Positions 31,201-43,495 are shown, counted from the first letter of the stretch. The stretch: DNA of 64,000 nucleotides from Steromphala cineraria (GCA_916613615.1 OU744728.1:36973032-37037031), one strand, 5' to 3'. Notes: generated by a model not told the origin, from the sequence alone. A program made the numbers and translations.

Positions 31201-31430
31201 AAGATTCTTGGTTCGAATCCCGTCTGAGGCTCGGCCAGTTTGTCTGCAGTAGAGAACTGTTCTTCACGAGTAAGGTATGGGTTCAATGTTACACTGAATT
31301 TCAGCGCAGTACCACTAAAGTATCGCTAGTTGCGGCTCATCATAGCAGTTTTCACCGCAATGCATATTCACAATCGTGTTGTGGGCTTTCTCTCTGAAAA
31401 TAAAGTAGCAGCCGCGATTTGTCAACTTGG
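31201..31430 (+). mobile_element. tRNA-derived SINE fragment
   Basis: Begins with a B-box-like GGTTCGAATCCCG, followed by GTCTGCAGTAGAGAACTGTT and GTTGTGGGCTTTCTC. The same body occurs at about 44160-44340 and 48625-48800. Confidence 0.65.
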
Positions 31431-31723
31431 ACTTTTTTCAAGTCAATGTGTTCAATAATCAGTAAATATTTAATATCGTCAATGATACCAAACACTTGAG
31501 CCTGAATGTAATAACCCTTAAGGAATCTCTATGTTCCTCTATCAAAATACGTATGTTACATTTAATCATTGAAGTACATGGTTAACATCCCCTATTTAAG
31601 AAATATGTTCAATTTTACATTTTTACTTTTGTCAAAACTAAAATGTATCTCTAAGGCTGTTGTCAATAAGTGACTATTTCATAGTTTCAACTGCTATGAG
31701 TATTTATGCAATGTAAAACGCCT

Positions 31724-32050
31724 TAAAGGGGCAGTAGCACGTTTTTTCACTGTTATTTGTACGTTAATGCTACATGTATTATTTTGATAGTGTCAACAAT
31801 TTAATTACACAAACCAATCATCCATATAGTCAGAATTGTTTTTATAAAGATTCACATAGGCGTGAACACCTTTGATTCATTTTGTGTAAGTAAATGGAAC
31901 CACATGGCTGAACTCTACATTACAACATATTACATATTTGATGTATTAATGCTTCATTTAGTTTCAATACATTGTCTCTCAACTGGAACCATATATTTTC
32001 ATTTTCCTGATATCACCTTATATTCTCCCTAAAACGTGCTACTGTCCCTT
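31724..32050 (-). mobile_element. TTAA-flanked MITE, copy 4 of 11 (reverse)
   Basis: Left border TTAA then AGGGGCAGTAGCACG; right end ACGTGCTACTGTCCCTTG with the outer TTAA lost. The internal order is reversed. Confidence 0.75.
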
Positions 32051-32405
32051 GTAGAAATTGCTTGATTAAAAAAAATGTTTGTTGCTATGGCCATTATAAT
32101 TTATAACTTAAAAATAGTCGAATCTTGTCCCTGTTTTAAATGAGAAGCCTAATTAGCACGTTTTCAAAGGTCGCCTGATTCTGGGTTCTCTAGTGCAAGA
32201 TCCCGAGGAAGATAATCCACCTATCTAGTGCAGTATCACATGCATGTTGGTTGCACTGAGAGGAACCTTGCACAGGGAACATGTTATGTTGAGAGATATA
32301 GGAACATGTGAATATCATTCTCTTTTCCTCTATATTAGCAGTGACTATAGTGTATGTAATAATTCCAATATGTAACTTTGTCAAGTTAATTCTTTGATTT
32401 TGCTA

Positions 32406-32765
32406 TTAAAGGGGCAGTAACACGTTTTTAGGGGGAATAAAAGATGATGTGAGGAAAATGAAACTAAATGATTCCAATTGAAAGACAATGTACTTAAACT
32501 ATATGAAACAGAAATAAGTCAAATATACAATCTTACGTTCAGCCATGCGATTCCTTTTTCTTACACAAAATGAATTAAAGGTGTTCACACAAAAATGGCT
32601 GTCAATGGACTTTATGTGAATCTTTATGATTTGTTCTCTGAACGATTGGTTTGTGTAATGAGATATTTGACATAATCAATGTAATACCTTAAGCATTAAT
32701 GTACTATTAACATTGACAAATTGAAAATATAAAATTTTCAAAAAAACGTGCTACTGCCCCTTTAA
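32406..32765 (+). mobile_element. TTAA-flanked MITE, copy 5 of 11 (forward)
   Basis: TTAA then AGGGGCAGTAACACG on the left; CGTGCTACTGCCCCT then TTAA on the right. Confidence 0.85.
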
Positions 32766-33044
32766 AATCCTCCATGAAAAGTTTTGTGTTGATGAACTTT
32801 TTCTTCTCAAAACTTTTTGAGGTTGAAAACAATGCTTGCAAGCATCTAATTGTCTGTAGGATCTGTAAATGCATTCAAACACATCTTCTTTAGAAACACC
32901 AACTGAATGGATTTGTATATCAGAAACCAAACAAACGTATTCTAAATAGAAACATTTGCTTACAAGCGGAACTGCATTATAAATCAATTACCTTTAAAGA
33001 AATTTATTGTTAAACAAGTGTTTGAAGCAAATGTATTCTTGTGC

Positions 33045-33415
33045 TTAAAGGGGCAGTAGCACATTTTAAGGGGAATAATAAATGATGTCAGGAAAATGAA
33101 AATAAATGGTTCAAATTGAAAGATAATGCATTAAAACTAAATGGAGCAGTAATAACTCAAATATATAATGTATATAATATACGTTTAGCCAAGCGATTCC
33201 CTTTTCTTACACAAAATGAATTAAAGGTGTTCACACAAAACGACAGCCAATGGATTTTATGTTAATCTTCATACTTTGTCCTCTGACTATGGATTATTGG
33301 CTTGTATAATGAGATATTTAACACGATCAAAATGTAACATTTCGCATTAACGCACAATTATCAGTGAAAAGTTTAGAATATAAAATTATCACAAAACGTG
33401 CTACTGCCCCTTTAA
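33045..33415 (+). mobile_element. TTAA-flanked MITE, copy 6 of 11 (forward)
   Basis: TTAA then AGGGGCAGTAGCAC on the left; CGTGCTACTGCCCCT then TTAA on the right. It lies only 279 bases from copy 5 in the same orientation. Confidence 0.85.
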
Positions 33416-34575
33416 GTATACTCAACTTCACACGTAAACCATAGTCGTCGTTTCGGAACAGTTCCTTTTACTGTTAACTTTTAATAACACGATCAATGAA
33501 AAAAACAATGCTTGTTAACAAGACGTTCACAATATACAAAGATATGTAATATTCATGTTGATATATATAACTTGTCTTTAAATGGAATATAGATCTTCTA
33601 TGCTGCTTGCTTAACATGTTTCTAAGCAAGTGTTGACAATCATTCTAAGGACTTAATGATGTAACGGTTCTTTGGTTTCAAAATAGAGATAGTTTGTTGC
33701 TATCATTAGAAGAAAGTACTTATATTGATTTTCTGCAAAATAACATTTGGATTGTCGTAAGAAGATTTTCTGGAAATATCTGAAGGGTTGACAAATAAAA
33801 ATGTTCATGAGTATGTGTTGTGAAACTACTCCCAAAAAGACTGTAATATATGGAATTCTGCATCTACTATTATATGAGGTTTTCTTTGTATTAATCGGAT
33901 CGTTCTTTCTATCATTTGAACTCAAATAAAATTTGAAGCTAACAATCAACCATATCTAAGGGATAAGAGACAGCAAGAGTCAAAGGACAATTGCACATTT
34001 GATAAATGTTAATAATTGACAAGAATCGTTGACTATTACAAAGCATTAAACACTAAAGAGGGAGACAACCTGTAAAATATAGTACGTTTTTTTAATAAAG
34101 AAGGGAGTTACCTGCCTGTTAAAATGTCATTTATTTCTGCCGAAGAGCATTTCGAAGGAGAAGATTCACTAAGGTCCAAAGGTACTCTGAAAAGTGCAAA
34201 ACATCAAAATGGCACCGAAAACACGCGACATACTACAAATGTACTTCGTCATGATTGACTTTTTTGCTTAAAATGTTACTGCCCACCTTTTGAAAAACAA
34301 TTCAAATCTCGAGGTCAATTTGAAAGAAATGTCCATGATAAACTTTTATTAACCTTATGTTCTATCAACTGACTGTTCGTGATCGATAGATTGATAGCAT
34401 CCCAATCTAATCAATATTGTCTGACATTCAAACATTGTACAATTCTGAGTCCGACTTTTTGAGTTAACGCCCTTTGAAAATGGTACATTGTAGCAAGTCG
34501 CCCGACTTTGAACAGTAATAGTCAATAGCTCAAAAAGTAATAGTCTTGAGTTTTGTTATAACATTCATGCAATCC
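33416..34575. other. No gene recognised
   Basis: Short frames only, including 98 codons on the minus strand from 33949, without any recognised domain. Confidence 0.5.
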
Positions 34576-34916
34576 TTAAAGGGGCAGTAGCACGTTTTTA
34601 GGGGGAATAAAAGGTGATGTCAGGAAAATGAAAATTAATGGTTCCAATTGAAGGACATTGTATTCAAACTAAATGAAGCAGTAATAATACAAATATATGA
34701 TGTAAAGTTTAGCCATACCATACCTTTTTCTAACACAAAATGGCCGACAATGAATTTTATGTGAATCTCTATACTTCGTCCTCTGACTATGGATGATTGA
34801 TTTGTGTTATGCGATTTTTGACGCCATCAACATAATACATATAGCATTAACGTAGTAATTATCAGTGAAAATTTAAAAATATAAAATTTTCAAAAAACGT
34901 GCTACTGCCCCTTTAA
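34576..34916 (+). mobile_element. TTAA-flanked MITE, copy 7 of 11 (forward)
   Basis: TTAA then AGGGGCAGTAGCACG on the left; CGTGCTACTGCCCCT then TTAA on the right. Relative to sister copies it lacks the ATGAATTAAAGGTGTTCACAC segment in the middle. Confidence 0.85.
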
Positions 34917-35271
34917 TGCCTCAGCTATCAAATTTGAAAGTTTCAGAAATTCAGAAAATTGAGAAAAATCGAAATGACGCCGAAACAACGTGACCTACGA
35001 CTTTGTCAAGATTGACTTATTGCGAAGAAAGTTATTTCGCATCGTTTCAAAAACGTTTTACGTGCATTTTCAAAAAAACGTCCATGTTAATTTTTCGATT
35101 TTGGATTCGACCTGGACGTTTAATGCTTCTTCCGATGTGAAAAAAAACCCCATCTTGTTCTTCATCTCAATAAGGGCTTTCAATGCAGCAAGTTTGGCTG
35201 TGATCGCTTTAGTGGTTTGGGCTTAACTGCGTAGACAAAACGGTTGAATAAAAAAAAACAACAAGTATTTG

Positions 35272-35948
35272 TCACAAAGGTGACAAGATCCCCCGCCGCA
35301 AATTGATGTTAACAAAATGGATACTGTATACATATAAACACTTGTCTACACTTGTCATGCTACTAGATGTCATTTAGACCACAACAAATTGACTGGTCCC
35401 TGGGTCTTCCAAATAAGAAGCCTTGTGCAAAAAAACAGAAGAGAACAGTTCTTACCAGATCAGCCTTATAATAAGCTTTAAATGCATATTGGCTTCATTG
35501 TGACTTGAAAATAATGTGAAAGTCACCAAAACCAAATTGGCCCGGTGTCTTCCTAAAATAGATTAATAAAAAAAATCCAGTGAATGACTCTTGAGATATC
35601 ACACTAACAAGCTTAACATGCAGGTAAAAATTGATGATAAATCAAAAGTTCTGCTGTGACCTTGAAAATAATGTGAAGTCCATTAAACTTCCCTTGGACC
35701 TGCGTCTTCACTATAAGATTCTTTGCGTAAGGTTTGAAGAGGATCCACTAAATGGTTCCTGAGATATCCCGCTGACAAGCCTAACATGCAAGTTTCTATG
35801 CTGAAATTTTCAAAGCTTCGCTGTGATAAGAATCCGGTCAATAATTTTTTAGTTATTCAATTTCATTCGTTCGGGACGTACGTACGGACGGACGGACGCT
35901 GCCCAATACTATATCCCCCGCTTCGCGCTAAACGCGCGGCGGAGGATA
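35272..35948. mobile_element. Dispersed repeat ending in CCCCCGC / GCGGCGG
   Basis: Begins AAGGTGACAAGATCCCCCGCC and ends TATCCCCCGCTTCGCGC followed by an inverted GCGCGGCGGAGGATA. ACGGACGGACGGACG lies just inside the right end. Two related internal modules carry CCTGAGATATC-like text (about 35590 and 35758). This resembles a class of interspersed repeat common in bivalves; the exact family is not known to me. Confidence 0.55.
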
Positions 35949-36429
35949 AAAACACGCCAATAAGAATTCAGCCTTAATAAATTTGTAATGGTAAGGAGAG
36001 GCCTGCATAAAAGAATGTTTTCTCACTTACATTGATTAAGATTGTTATTGTTCAAATAAGTTGAACACGATATGACCATAGTGTAAATATGTTATCAACA
36101 TGCTCTGATTTGAAAAGAAAGTATTGGACCCAGTCAACCCATTAGAATGTAAATCAATTAACATGAGTATGAGTCACCAGACACTACAAATCAAGATTCA
36201 CTAAACACAATTTAGGTCTCATGAATGAAATGTTGCCAATTATTTCGAATTTAGAATAAAAATAAATTATATATGTCCTGTTTAAATGAATTTCTTAACA
36301 GATCAAGTTGATATCGTTAAAGCATAAGACGACATATCACTAAGGATAACCTCAAATGTCATAACGTTAACCACTATTAATCTCTTATTCATAGTTCTGC
36401 CATAGATATTTTAACTATAATCATAATCC

Positions 36430-36654
36430 GGGGGCGTAGCTCAGTGGTAGAGTGTCCGTTCGTCACCCGGAAGACCGGGGTTCGATTCCCGGTCGCGTCA
36501 TACCAAAAGACGTAAAAAGTTGGGAGTTGTTGCTGTCTTGCTTGACACTCAGCAGAACAACGATTTCACTGTCGCTACCGGGTGCTTCGGCACAAGAAAA
36601 ATTTCCAATGTATGTATGTACTGAGGACAATAAAGTGTTATTATTATTATTAAT
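36430..36654 (+). mobile_element. tRNA-derived SINE with (TTA)n tail
   Basis: The head has a perfect A box (TAGCTCAGTGG) and B box (GGTTCGATTCC) with an aspartate-like anticodon loop (TCGTCAC, GTC). U33 is C and the acceptor stem does not close, so it is not a functional tRNA. The body includes AAAGACGTAAAAAGTTGGGAG and ends AATAAAGTGTTATTATTATT. Transcription by RNA polymerase III from the A and B boxes is expected for this class. Confidence 0.85.
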
Positions 36655-36704
36655 CTGTCAATTAAGAGAGCGCACTTATCAATCAAGTATGTGATTTCTT
36701 AATG

Positions 36705-36940
36705 CGCTTTCAACACTGTTACCCTGGTCTAACCCGTACTGACATATTTGCGCTAAAAGGAGACCACCAAGACAGCTCTTTACCAGGTACCCATTTTGAA
36801 TGAACAGAGGCACCTTTTAAATAGTCCCTTTGTCCGGTTAACGACAAGTCTCTCATATCTCAGTGTCGGACAGGGAATTAACACTACAAACTCTCAGATT
36901 ATCTTGTAATGAGCGGGTAACCCACTCATACGGCATGTTG
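36705..36940 (-). mobile_element. Probable SINE fragment (reverse)
   Basis: Contains ACCAGGTACCCATTTT and AATGCGCTTTCAACA, motifs shared with the reverse-oriented SINEs at 49757 and 53328. Confidence 0.45.
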
Positions 36941-37630
36941 CGCCCGTTGTTGCTGAACTACATGCCACCACGGATTTATTCAATAATTCCAATATGTGTA
37001 TTCAAATCAGAACATTGGGAATTTCAACTTGACCCCGGCTCCATGCCCCTGACAAACCACCCATAGATATTTTACTCATCCAAAAGTACCACCTGTAAAG
37101 TATTCTGCGAAGAAGTGTTGAAAATTTCATCTAAATATTTCTGAAATGATGATTTTGGAACTTATGAAAAGTGTGACAAACATTTGCTAAGCAGCTCTAG
37201 GCTGATTCAGTATAAACAAATTTAAGAATTGATAACCATTATATGCCATAATATGTTACAGTGTTCTGTCGAGATAACTCAAAGTGAATATTGCAGACAT
37301 ATTACTTTGCCGAATAACACAGAAATATTTGAGGCTATTCGAATGACCAATTTTATAACTTAAACTTCCTTTGATTACATTCATCCAGACTTGTTCATCT
37401 CAAGCCCGAAAAGCTTCTTTTCAAACGGAATGTGTTTCAAATGATAGTGACTTGATAGTTTCCAGTATCCACTCTTTCACTTTCTTTCGAAATGTGCCAG
37501 TTCATTCAGTATTCTACTGACAAACAAGGGGAACTTTTTTTATGGTTGTCAAGCTAACATAATTTGAGGTGCAGCCTGTTATGTTGTACATGAAACTCCT
37601 TCATCTGTATATTGAGCATTATTATAATGT
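36941..37630. other. No gene recognised
   Basis: Nothing supportable was seen. Confidence 0.5.
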
Positions 37631-37762
37631 TATTAATCATGTTTTTCCGTATTGGTCCAGTTACAGGTCCGAGGTCGGCTGTATTGGCACGAGGCGAAGC
37701 CAAGGGCCAATACAGCGGACCGAGGACCTGTAACTGGGCCAATACGGAAAAACTTGATTAAT
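37631..37762. mobile_element. Foldback element, ~130 bp
   Basis: Left arm GTTTTTCCGTATTGGTCCAG then TTACAGGTCC; the right arm is the mirror GGACCTGTAACTGGGCCAAT then ACGGAAAAAC. Arms are about 46 bp. Confidence 0.85.
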
Positions 37763-37942
37763 GACATTTTTATTAATTAACTTCTTTGTGATTTACTTGA
37801 ACAACATTAGAGATTTCATTTCCATCGAAATCCAAATCATAAAAGAGATTGGTGAACTGTAATATATGTTGAAAGTTTTGAAGCGATAGCTTCGGACTTG
37901 CGCCATTTGTGTACATATGCGCATGCTCAGAGTCGTATTGGC

Positions 37943-38010
37943 CCAGTCTGCTCGTATTGGCCCAGTTTGACCCGTATTGGCCCAGCTTACCTGTATTGGC
38001 CCAGTTGCCG
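37943..38010. repeat. 18-bp tandem repeat, four units
   Basis: Units CGTATTGGCCCAGTTTGA and variants. The core GTATTGGCCCAGTT is also found in both arms of the foldback 200 bases upstream. Confidence 0.8.
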
Positions 38011-38234
38011 AATCGTATAGTGTAGGCCGTTCAGATTGTATTAGTGCCATATCATTGATAGTTAATTAATAATAGTGTTGTATTAGCACGTTTTATCGCC
38101 ATAATGTCGCTACGCTTTGCAGTTCTCCTAATTAACATTTAGTAATCACGCGTATCTCTCAACGTCACACTTGCTTCACTCTTGGATCGATCCATACATA
38201 CTTATAGTTACATATGGAACACATGATCACAGTC

Positions 38235-38371
38235 AAATCTAAACAAGGTACTCTCTCTACATCAGTGGTGACTTCAGAGTTCTTGATTCACACAAATCTA
38301 AACAAGGCACTCTCTCTACATCAGTGGTGACTTCAGAGTTCTTGATTCACAGAAATCTAAACAAGGTACTA
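38235..38371. repeat. 59-bp tandem repeat just upstream of the fibrinogen-related gene
   Basis: Units start AAATCTAAACAAGG at 38235, 38294 and 38353 (the last partial). They end 10 bases before the ATG, so they form the 5' untranslated region or core promoter. Confidence 0.9.
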
Positions 38372-38381
38372 AGTTCTTATA

Positions 38382-41300
38382 ATGGATCTGCTAGCCTCTC
38401 TCTCTGTAATCTTACAGCTACTGTTTGATATCAAAGCATGCACCGTCATCTACAAGATGACAGCATTGCCAGACTGTGAAGTGAACTTTGCACCAACGAT
38501 TCCACCCATCAGTTCCAGGAACATCACCTACGGGAACGAGTGTCTCATTCTCTGCAGGAACAATAACAACTGTAACGGAATCAGCATCTGTCCAAAAGCT
38601 GGAAACCCAGAACTCTTTACATGCAATTTGTTTGGCTCAGCCACCAATGGAACCTGTGCGAATCTGACATCAGCTGCTGGCTGCAGATACATGGAGTTTG
38701 AACTTGTAAGTTGATAAAGTTGTAAGTTGTACATAAACGATCCTCAAAGTACTTTGAATGTACATACACGATCCTCAAAGTACTTTGAATGTATATATAC
38801 GACCCTCAAAGAATTTTGAATGTACATGTACATACACGGTCCTCAAAGTACTTTGAATGTACACACACGGTCCTCGAAGTACTTTGTATCTTTATACAGG
38901 GTTCTCAAAGTAGTTTGTATCTACATACACGGTTCTCAAAGTACTTTGCATGTACATACACAGTCCTCAAAGTACTTGGTAATGTACATACACTGTCCTC
39001 AATATACTTTGTAATGTACATACACTGTCCTCAGAGTACTTTGTAATTTACATACACTGTCCTCAATGTACTTGGTAATGTACATACACTGTCCTCAGAG
39101 TACTTTGTAATGTACATACACTCTCCTCAATGTACTTTGTAATGTACATACACTGTCCTCAATGTACTTTGTAATGTACATACACTGTCCTCAATGTACT
39201 TTGTAATGTACATACATTGTCCTCAAAGTACTTTGTTATGTACATACACTGTCCTCAGAGTACTTTGTAATGTACATACACTGTCCTCAATGTACTTTGT
39301 AATGTACATACACTTTCCTCAGAGTATTTTGTAATGTACATACATTGCCCTCAATGTACTTTGTAATGTACAAACACTGTCCTCAGAGTACTTTGTAATG
39401 TACAAACACTGTCCTCAATGTACTTTTAATGTACATACACTGTCCTCAGAGTACTTTGTAATGTACAAACACTGTCCTCAATGTACTTTGTAATGTACAA
39501 ACACTGTCCTCAATGTACTTTGTAATGTACAAACACTGTCCTCAATGTACTTTGTAATGTACATACACTGTCCTCAATGTACTTTGTAATGTACATACAC
39601 TGTCATCAGAGTACTTTGTAATGTACATACACTGTCCTCAATGTACTTGGTAATGTACATACACTGTCCTCAGAGTACTTTGTAATGTACAAACACTGTC
39701 CTCAATGTACTTTGTAATGTACAAACATTGTCCTCAGAGTACTTTGTAATGTACATACATTGTCCTCAGAGTACTTTGTAATGTACAGACACTGTCCTCA
39801 GAGTACTTTGTAATGTACATACACTGTCATCAGAGTACTTTGTAATGTACATATACTGTCCTTAATGTACTTGGTAATGTACAAGCACGTTCCTAAAAAA
39901 AATGTAATGCTTAAACATGGTCCTCAAAGTACTTTATAGTGTTAGAACACATTATAATGTACATACACGGTCCTAAAAGTACTTTGTAATGTACATACAC
40001 GGTCCTAAAAAGTCCTTTGTAATGTACATACACGGTCCCCGAAGTATTCTGTAATGTACATACACGGTCCTGAAAGTACTTTGTAATGTACATACACGGT
40101 CCTGAAAGTACTTGGTAATGTACATACACTGTCCTCAATGTACTTTTAATGTACATACACTGTCCTCAGAGTACTTTGTAATGTACAAACACTGTCCTCA
40201 ATGTACTTTGTAATGTACATACATTGTCCTCAATGTACTTTGTAATGTACAAACACTGTCCTCAATGTACTTTGTAATGTACATACACTGTCCTCAATGT
40301 ACTTTGTAATGTACAAACACTGTCCTCAATGTACTTTGTAATGTACAAACACTGTCCTCAATGTACTTTGTAATGTACAAACACTGTCCTCAATGTACTT
40401 TGTAATGTACATACACTGTCCTCAATGTACTTTGTAATGTACATACACTGTCATCAGAGTACTTTGTAATGTACATACACTGTCCTCAATGTACTTGGTA
40501 ATGTACATACACTGTCCTCAGAGTACTTTGTAATGTACAAACACTGTCCTCAATGTACTTTGTAATGTACAAACATTTGTCCTCAGAGTACTTTGTAATG
40601 TACATACATTGTCCTCAGAGTACTTTGTAATGTACAGACACTGTCCTCAGAGTACTTTGTAATGTACATACACTGCCATCAGAGTACTTTGTAATGTACA
40701 TACACTGTCCTCAATGTACTTGGTAATGTACAAGCACGTTCCTTAAAAAAAATGTAATGCTTAAACATGGTCCTCAAAGTACTTTATAGTGTTAGAACAC
40801 ATTATAATGTACATACACGGTCCTAAAAGTACTTTGTAATGTACATACACGGTCCTAAAAAGTCCTTTGTAATGTACATACACGGTCCCCGAAGTATTCT
40901 GTAATGTACATACACGGTCCTGAAAGTACTTTGTAATGTACATACACGGTCCTGAAAGTACTTTGTAATGTACATACACGGTCCTGAAAGTACTTTGTAA
41001 TGTACATACACGGTCCTAAAAAGTACTTTGTAATGTACATACACGGTCCCCGAAGTATTCTGTAATGTACATACACGGTATTGAAAGTACTTTGTAATGT
41101 ACATACACGGTCCCCGAAGTATTCTGTAATGTACATACAAGGTCCTGAAAGTACTTTGTAATGTGCTTACACGGTCCTGAAAGTACTTTGTAATGTGCTA
41201 ACATGGTTATGAAAGTAATTTGTAATGTACATACAGGGCCCTGAAAGTAATTTGTAATGTGCTATCATGGTTATGGAAGTAATTTGTAATGTGCTTACAC

Positions 41301-43495
41301 GGTCCTGAAAGTATTTGGTCCTGTACATACACGGTCTTGAAAGTATTTTTTAATGTACATACAGGGTCCTGAAAGTACTTTGTAAAGTGCTTACACGGTT
41401 TTGAAAGTACTTTGTAAGGTGCTTACATGGTCCCAAAATAGTATTTTTTTGTAATGTACATGCACGACAAATTAATGAAATAAATTTCCAGGTTCCAGAC
41501 GGTCCAAAGTGTGTTCCACCAAGGATCTTTGACGAGGAGAGAGGAGAATGTCGCTGTGATCCTTTGTGGATGCATGGTCCAAACTGTGACAAGTATTATA
41601 TCGGTGAGTATTTCTATCATTACCCCTTGTGGATGCATGGTCCAAACTGTGACAAGTATTATATAGGTGAGTATTTCTATCATTACCCCTTGTGGATGCA
41701 TGGTCCAAACTGTGACAAGTATTATATAGGTGAGTATTTCTATCATTACCCCTTGTTGATACATGGTCCAAACTGTGCCAAGTATTATATCGGTGAGTAT
41801 TTCTATCATTACCCCTTGTGGATGCATGGTCAAAACTGTGACAAGTATTATATCGGTGAGTATTTCTATCATTACCCCTTGTTGATACATGGTCCAAACT
41901 GTGACAAGTATTATATAGGTGAGTATTTCTATCATTACCCCTTGTTGATACATGGTCCAAACTGTGACAAGTATTATATAGGTGAGTATTTCTATCATTA
42001 CCCCTTGTTGATACATGGTCCAAACTGTGACAAGTATTATATAGGTGAGTATTTCTATCATTACCCCTTGTTGATACATGGTCCAAACTGTGACAAGTAT
42101 TATATCGGTGAGTATTTCTATCATTACCCCTTGTTGATACATGTTCAAAACTGTGACAAGTACCTTTAAGGTGAATATTTCTATCATTACCCTTCGTTTG
42201 GGGACGGTTTAAAACTGTGTTAAGTACTATTAAGGTGAATATTTCTATTACAACCTTTTGTTGGTGACTGTTTAAAACTGTGTTAAGTACTATTTAGGTG
42301 AGTATTTCTATTACAACCTTGTGTTGGTGACTGTTTAAAACTGTGTTAAGTACTATTTAGGTGAGTATTTTTATTATTACCCTGTGTGGATGCAGTTTAA
42401 AACTGTGTTAAGTACTATTAAGGTGAGTATTTATATTTTAAACCTGTGTTTGTGGCTGTTTAAAACTGGGTTAAACACTATCTAGGTGAGTATTTGTATT
42501 ATCACTCTGTGTTGGTGACTGCTTAGAACTGTGTTAAGTACTTTTAAGGTGAGTATTTCTAGTATTGCCCTGTGTTGGTGACGGTTTAAAACTGTGTTAA
42601 GCACTATTTAGGTGAGTATTGCTTTTATAAACCTGTGTTGATGACAGTTTCAAACTGTGATAAGTACTCTATATGTGAATATTTCTATTATAATCCTGTT
42701 TTGGTGACTGGTCCAGAGAATTAAAACAGAACAGAGGCAATAATTTGATACTTTGACTCAATGAGGAATTGATGATAAGAAATTATAAATTGATACATTT
42801 TTATTTATCTAAAAAATTCGAATCTTACAGATTGCACACATGCCTACTTTGATGGACTGAGGGTGCCTGGAGACGTTCTGACGATGCCTATCCAGCCACT
42901 AATCTCATCAGAACCCTTCCTGGTCAAATGTCACTTAGATTGGAATGGGTACACCTACATTCAGGAAAGGTACGCGACATGTCCAGATAACCTTGCTGGG
43001 TTTGGCTGGGATGATTTCAGGGATGGTTTCGGTGAATTTGACTGTTCTTTCTTCCTTGGTCTTGAGAAAATCCACCAGATCACTCAAAACGGAGACTTCT
43101 TCTTAAATGCAAACATCGACACTAAACAAATGTCAAACGTGAATTTTGGAAGGGCTTTTTACGATGGCTTCACTGTTGGAAATGAAGGCACGAATTACAC
43201 CATTGGTTATACCAGGTATCACACGCCTGAAACTAAAGCTCATGGTAATGGTCTCAACTATGGCGGGGCCAGCTTTGCTGCAAAAGGATCCCGCTTTGCT
43301 ACTCATGATAATGATTTTAACGACTGTGCCCAAACCCAAGGAACAGGGTGGTGGTACAACGAGGACTGTGCCTATGTCAATCTGAACAGGCCTCTCAATA
43401 CCCCACTGCCCAATGGTGCCTCGTGGCCGAGTTATGGAGATGCACATCTTGAAGTTGTAACGGAATTCCTTCTTATGATTAAAAGAAAAGGCTAA
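38382..43495 (+). CDS. Secreted fibrinogen-related protein (PAN/apple-like, EGF-like, fibrinogen-like), three exons
   Basis: Predicted 366 residues. Exons 38382-38705, 41492-41603 and 42831-43495, all GT/AG, 1101 bases in frame. Residues 1-19 form a hydrophobic signal peptide (LLASLSVILQLLF). Residues 20-108 are cysteine-rich with CLILCRNNNNCNGISIC and CNLFG, a PAN/apple-like pattern. Exon 2 (109-145) has CRCDPLWMHGPNC, the C-terminal half of an EGF-like module. Residues about 150-366 are a fibrinogen-like domain: GYTYIQERYATCPDN, FFLGLEKIHQIT (219-230), a calcium-loop-like THDNDFNDC (303-311), and GTGWWYNEDCAYVNLN (316-331). Such proteins are usually secreted, calcium-dependent, sugar- or acetyl-group-binding lectins, often linked to innate recognition in molluscs; ligand unknown. 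Both introns are mostly minisatellite. Intron 2 repeats the exon 2 end and its donor. Possible ATTAAA poly(A) signal near 43728. Confidence 0.88.
38728..41460. repeat. 32-bp minisatellite filling intron 1, with higher-order duplication
   Basis: About 85 units of the form CTTTGTAATGTACATACACT plus GTCCTCAATGTA. Variants (GTCCTCAGAGTA, GGTCCTGAAAGTA, GGTCCCCGAAGTATTC) cluster in blocks. A long block is repeated: TACTTTTAATGTACATACAC at 39421 and 40141, and a unique AAGCACGTTCCT junction at 39883 and 40732, showing a duplication of about 0.72-0.85 kb on top of the 32-bp period. Confidence 0.95.
41564..42720. repeat. 63-bp minisatellite made from exon 2 end plus splice donor, ~19 units
   Basis: The first unit overlaps the end of exon 2 (donor at 41603/41604). 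Nine near-identical units follow to about 42170, then about nine diverged units to 42720. Each early unit holds GGTCCAAACTGTGACAAG, then TATTATATAG and GGTGAGTATTTC, so each carries its own donor. The period is 21 codons, so all frames tend to stay open on both strands. The coding frame ends at a TAA in unit 10. Confidence 0.95.

Noticed and set aside
36430..36502. Functional tRNA-Asp gene
   Set aside because: The A and B boxes are good, but the acceptor stem does not pair, position 33 is C, and a SINE body with a TTA tail follows.
39911..41204. Minus-strand frames rich in Met-Tyr-Ile-Thr / Val-His-Tyr
   Set aside because: Products of the 32-bp intron minisatellite; they end wherever the repeat shifts phase.
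41423..42187. Antisense frames of 254 and 204 codons and a sense frame of 201 codons
   Set aside because: They arise because the 63-bp unit is a multiple of three and lacks stops in several frames. Only the sense frame has a link to a gene, through exon 2.
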